13,864 nt of DNA from Solobacterium sp. (GTDB lineage Bacteria; Bacillota_I; Bacilli_A; Erysipelotrichales; Erysipelotrichaceae), in assembly GCA_017543025.1 (NCBI GenBank), contig JAFYGX010000035.1:1-13864 (forward strand), given 5' to 3'. Below are positions 13,209 to 13,864 of this stretch, one piece after another. The first letter of the stretch is position 1, and each line of letters starts with the position of its first letter. The notes under the pieces were generated by a model. It ran no database searches, was not told the DNA's origin, and worked only from the letters and a program-made list of their open reading frames with translations. The translations under genes and the position numbers were made by a program.

Positions 13209-13739
13209 ATGGATGCAGAATTTGATATTCAGAATTATATGACAAAGGGCGTTGAACGCGTCGTCTCCGACGCGCTGAAAGCGACCCTGAAGGACCCCAG
13301 GGAGAGCGCGTTCATGGTCCGGTTTGCGGCTTCCAGCAGGGCGGCTTCGAAAAAGCGCAGGAAAGCAGAAGATGCGGGAGAACATATTCCACCGTTTCTC
13401 ATTGCCAGTATCACCAGCAAGTGCAATCTGCACTGTGCCGGCTGTTACTCCCGGTGCAGCCATGCGACAACCGACAGTGAACCGGTACGTCAGCTGAGCG
13501 GAGAAGAATGGAAGAACATCTTTGAAGAAGCCGATGATCTCGGCATCAGCTTCATCCTGCTGGCAGGCGGTGAACCGATGCTCAGAAGGGATGTCATTGA
13601 AGCGGCAGGAACGGTTCCGCATATCCTGTTTCCGATCTTCACCAATGGCACGTTCATGGATGAGGAGTATTTTGAACACTTCGACAGATGCCGGAATCTT
13701 GTTCCGGTCATGAGCATAGAAGGAGAGAAAACTCGCTAA
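13209..13739 (+). pseudogene. Radical SAM protein, 3' part lost (truncated after 176 codons)
   Basis: AAAGGA precedes ATG 13209 by about eight bases. The product starts DAEFDIQNYMTKGVERVVSD, with a helical N-terminal region, then PPFLIASITSKCNLHCAGCY with the cluster cysteines Cys72, 76 and 79 (CX3CX2C), and LLAGGEPMLRRD (118-129). It goes on through FPIFTNGTFMDEEYF to CRNLVPVMSIEGEK and stops two residues later at TAA (13737-13739). As I recall the family, its members continue for over 200 more residues after SIEGEK (about 400-450 in all, with a C-terminal cysteine region), so this copy has half a TIM barrel and cannot be a normal enzyme. The break coincides with a sequence resembling an IS end. 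It differs from the SPASM maturase at 8946 and has no visible precursor partner. Confidence 0.8.
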
Positions 13740-13864
13740 GGGTTGTCAACAGAAAATGTACAAATGAAGAATGCACACTATGAAAATCCGTTCTGTACAG
13801 GACGGGTTTTCTTTCGGGCTGGTTGTCATGATTATGAATCAGCTTCTGTAAGCTTCCATGGACC
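13740..13864. mobile_element. Probable insertion-sequence end (IS21-like?) running off the window
   Basis: Directly after the broken radical SAM frame comes GTTGTCAACAGAAAATGTAC and then a diverged second copy of the AAATGTACA-like word (GAATGCACA, 13770-13778). Closely spaced AAAATGTACA-like repeats behind a TGTCAA-type tip are, as I recall, typical of IS21-family termini in Bacillota. No transposase gene is visible in the remaining 125 bases, so the call rests on the abrupt loss of homology plus these repeats. Confidence 0.4.
13782..13814 (+). terminator. Strong hairpin near the right edge
   Basis: GAAAATCCGTTC (13782-13793) and GGACGGGTTTTC (13800-13811) pair over 12 positions with two G-U pairs and loop TGTACA, followed by TTT. 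It would stop transcription crossing from the broken radical SAM gene, or reading out of the putative IS. Confidence 0.65.

Noticed and set aside
12892..13245. A 117-codon minus-strand frame in the divergent region before the truncated radical SAM gene
   Set aside because: Low-complexity Phe/Ser/Pro-rich composition, no ribosome binding site, and it overlaps the start of the radical SAM gene. Considered random.

Overview
The window looks like part of a Bacillota (Firmicutes) chromosome, most likely from a gut anaerobe of the Erysipelotrichales/Clostridia type. The reasons are strong AGGAGG-type ribosome binding sites, a mannose-type PTS EIIA, a DeoR regulator, GGDEF/EAL proteins with a cysteine-bearing PAS-like module, a radical SAM/SPASM enzyme beside a double-glycine leader peptide, and moderately GC-rich codon use (ccg, cgg, gaa, gcg). 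Species cannot be told from the sequence. I see no tRNA, rRNA or CRISPR array.

Left part (1-3544), mostly metabolic genes: the 3' end of a DUF2252 gene, a convergent M20 amidohydrolase on the minus strand, then a plus-strand run of PTS EIIA(Man), DeoR-type regulator and metallo-beta-lactamase-fold hydrolase. The M20 gene and the EIIA-DeoR pair diverge from a 228-bp region that holds a 7-bp-arm palindrome plus a third half-site, a good candidate operator.

Decayed middle part (3545-5596): a CPBP (Abi) intramembrane protease broken by two frame changes, a 118-aa protein joining a double-glycine (SGG) leader-like segment to a CxxC...CxxC zinc-ribbon-like domain, and an IS200/IS605 TnpA remnant with an in-frame stop, with several hairpins around it.

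Right part (5597-12855): two large membrane c-di-GMP proteins on the minus strand flank a compact plus-strand RiPP-like cassette. The cassette has a 61-aa precursor with a VSGG leader motif and a single-Cys core tail, a perfect attenuator-type hairpin, and a 473-aa radical SAM/SPASM maturase. It is the most interesting unit in the window. Peptide export and leader cleavage (expected: a C39-type ABC exporter) are not encoded here, so they would have to come from elsewhere.

Right edge (12856-13864): a second, unrelated radical SAM gene is cut off after 176 codons. A sequence resembling an insertion-sequence end begins immediately after the cut.
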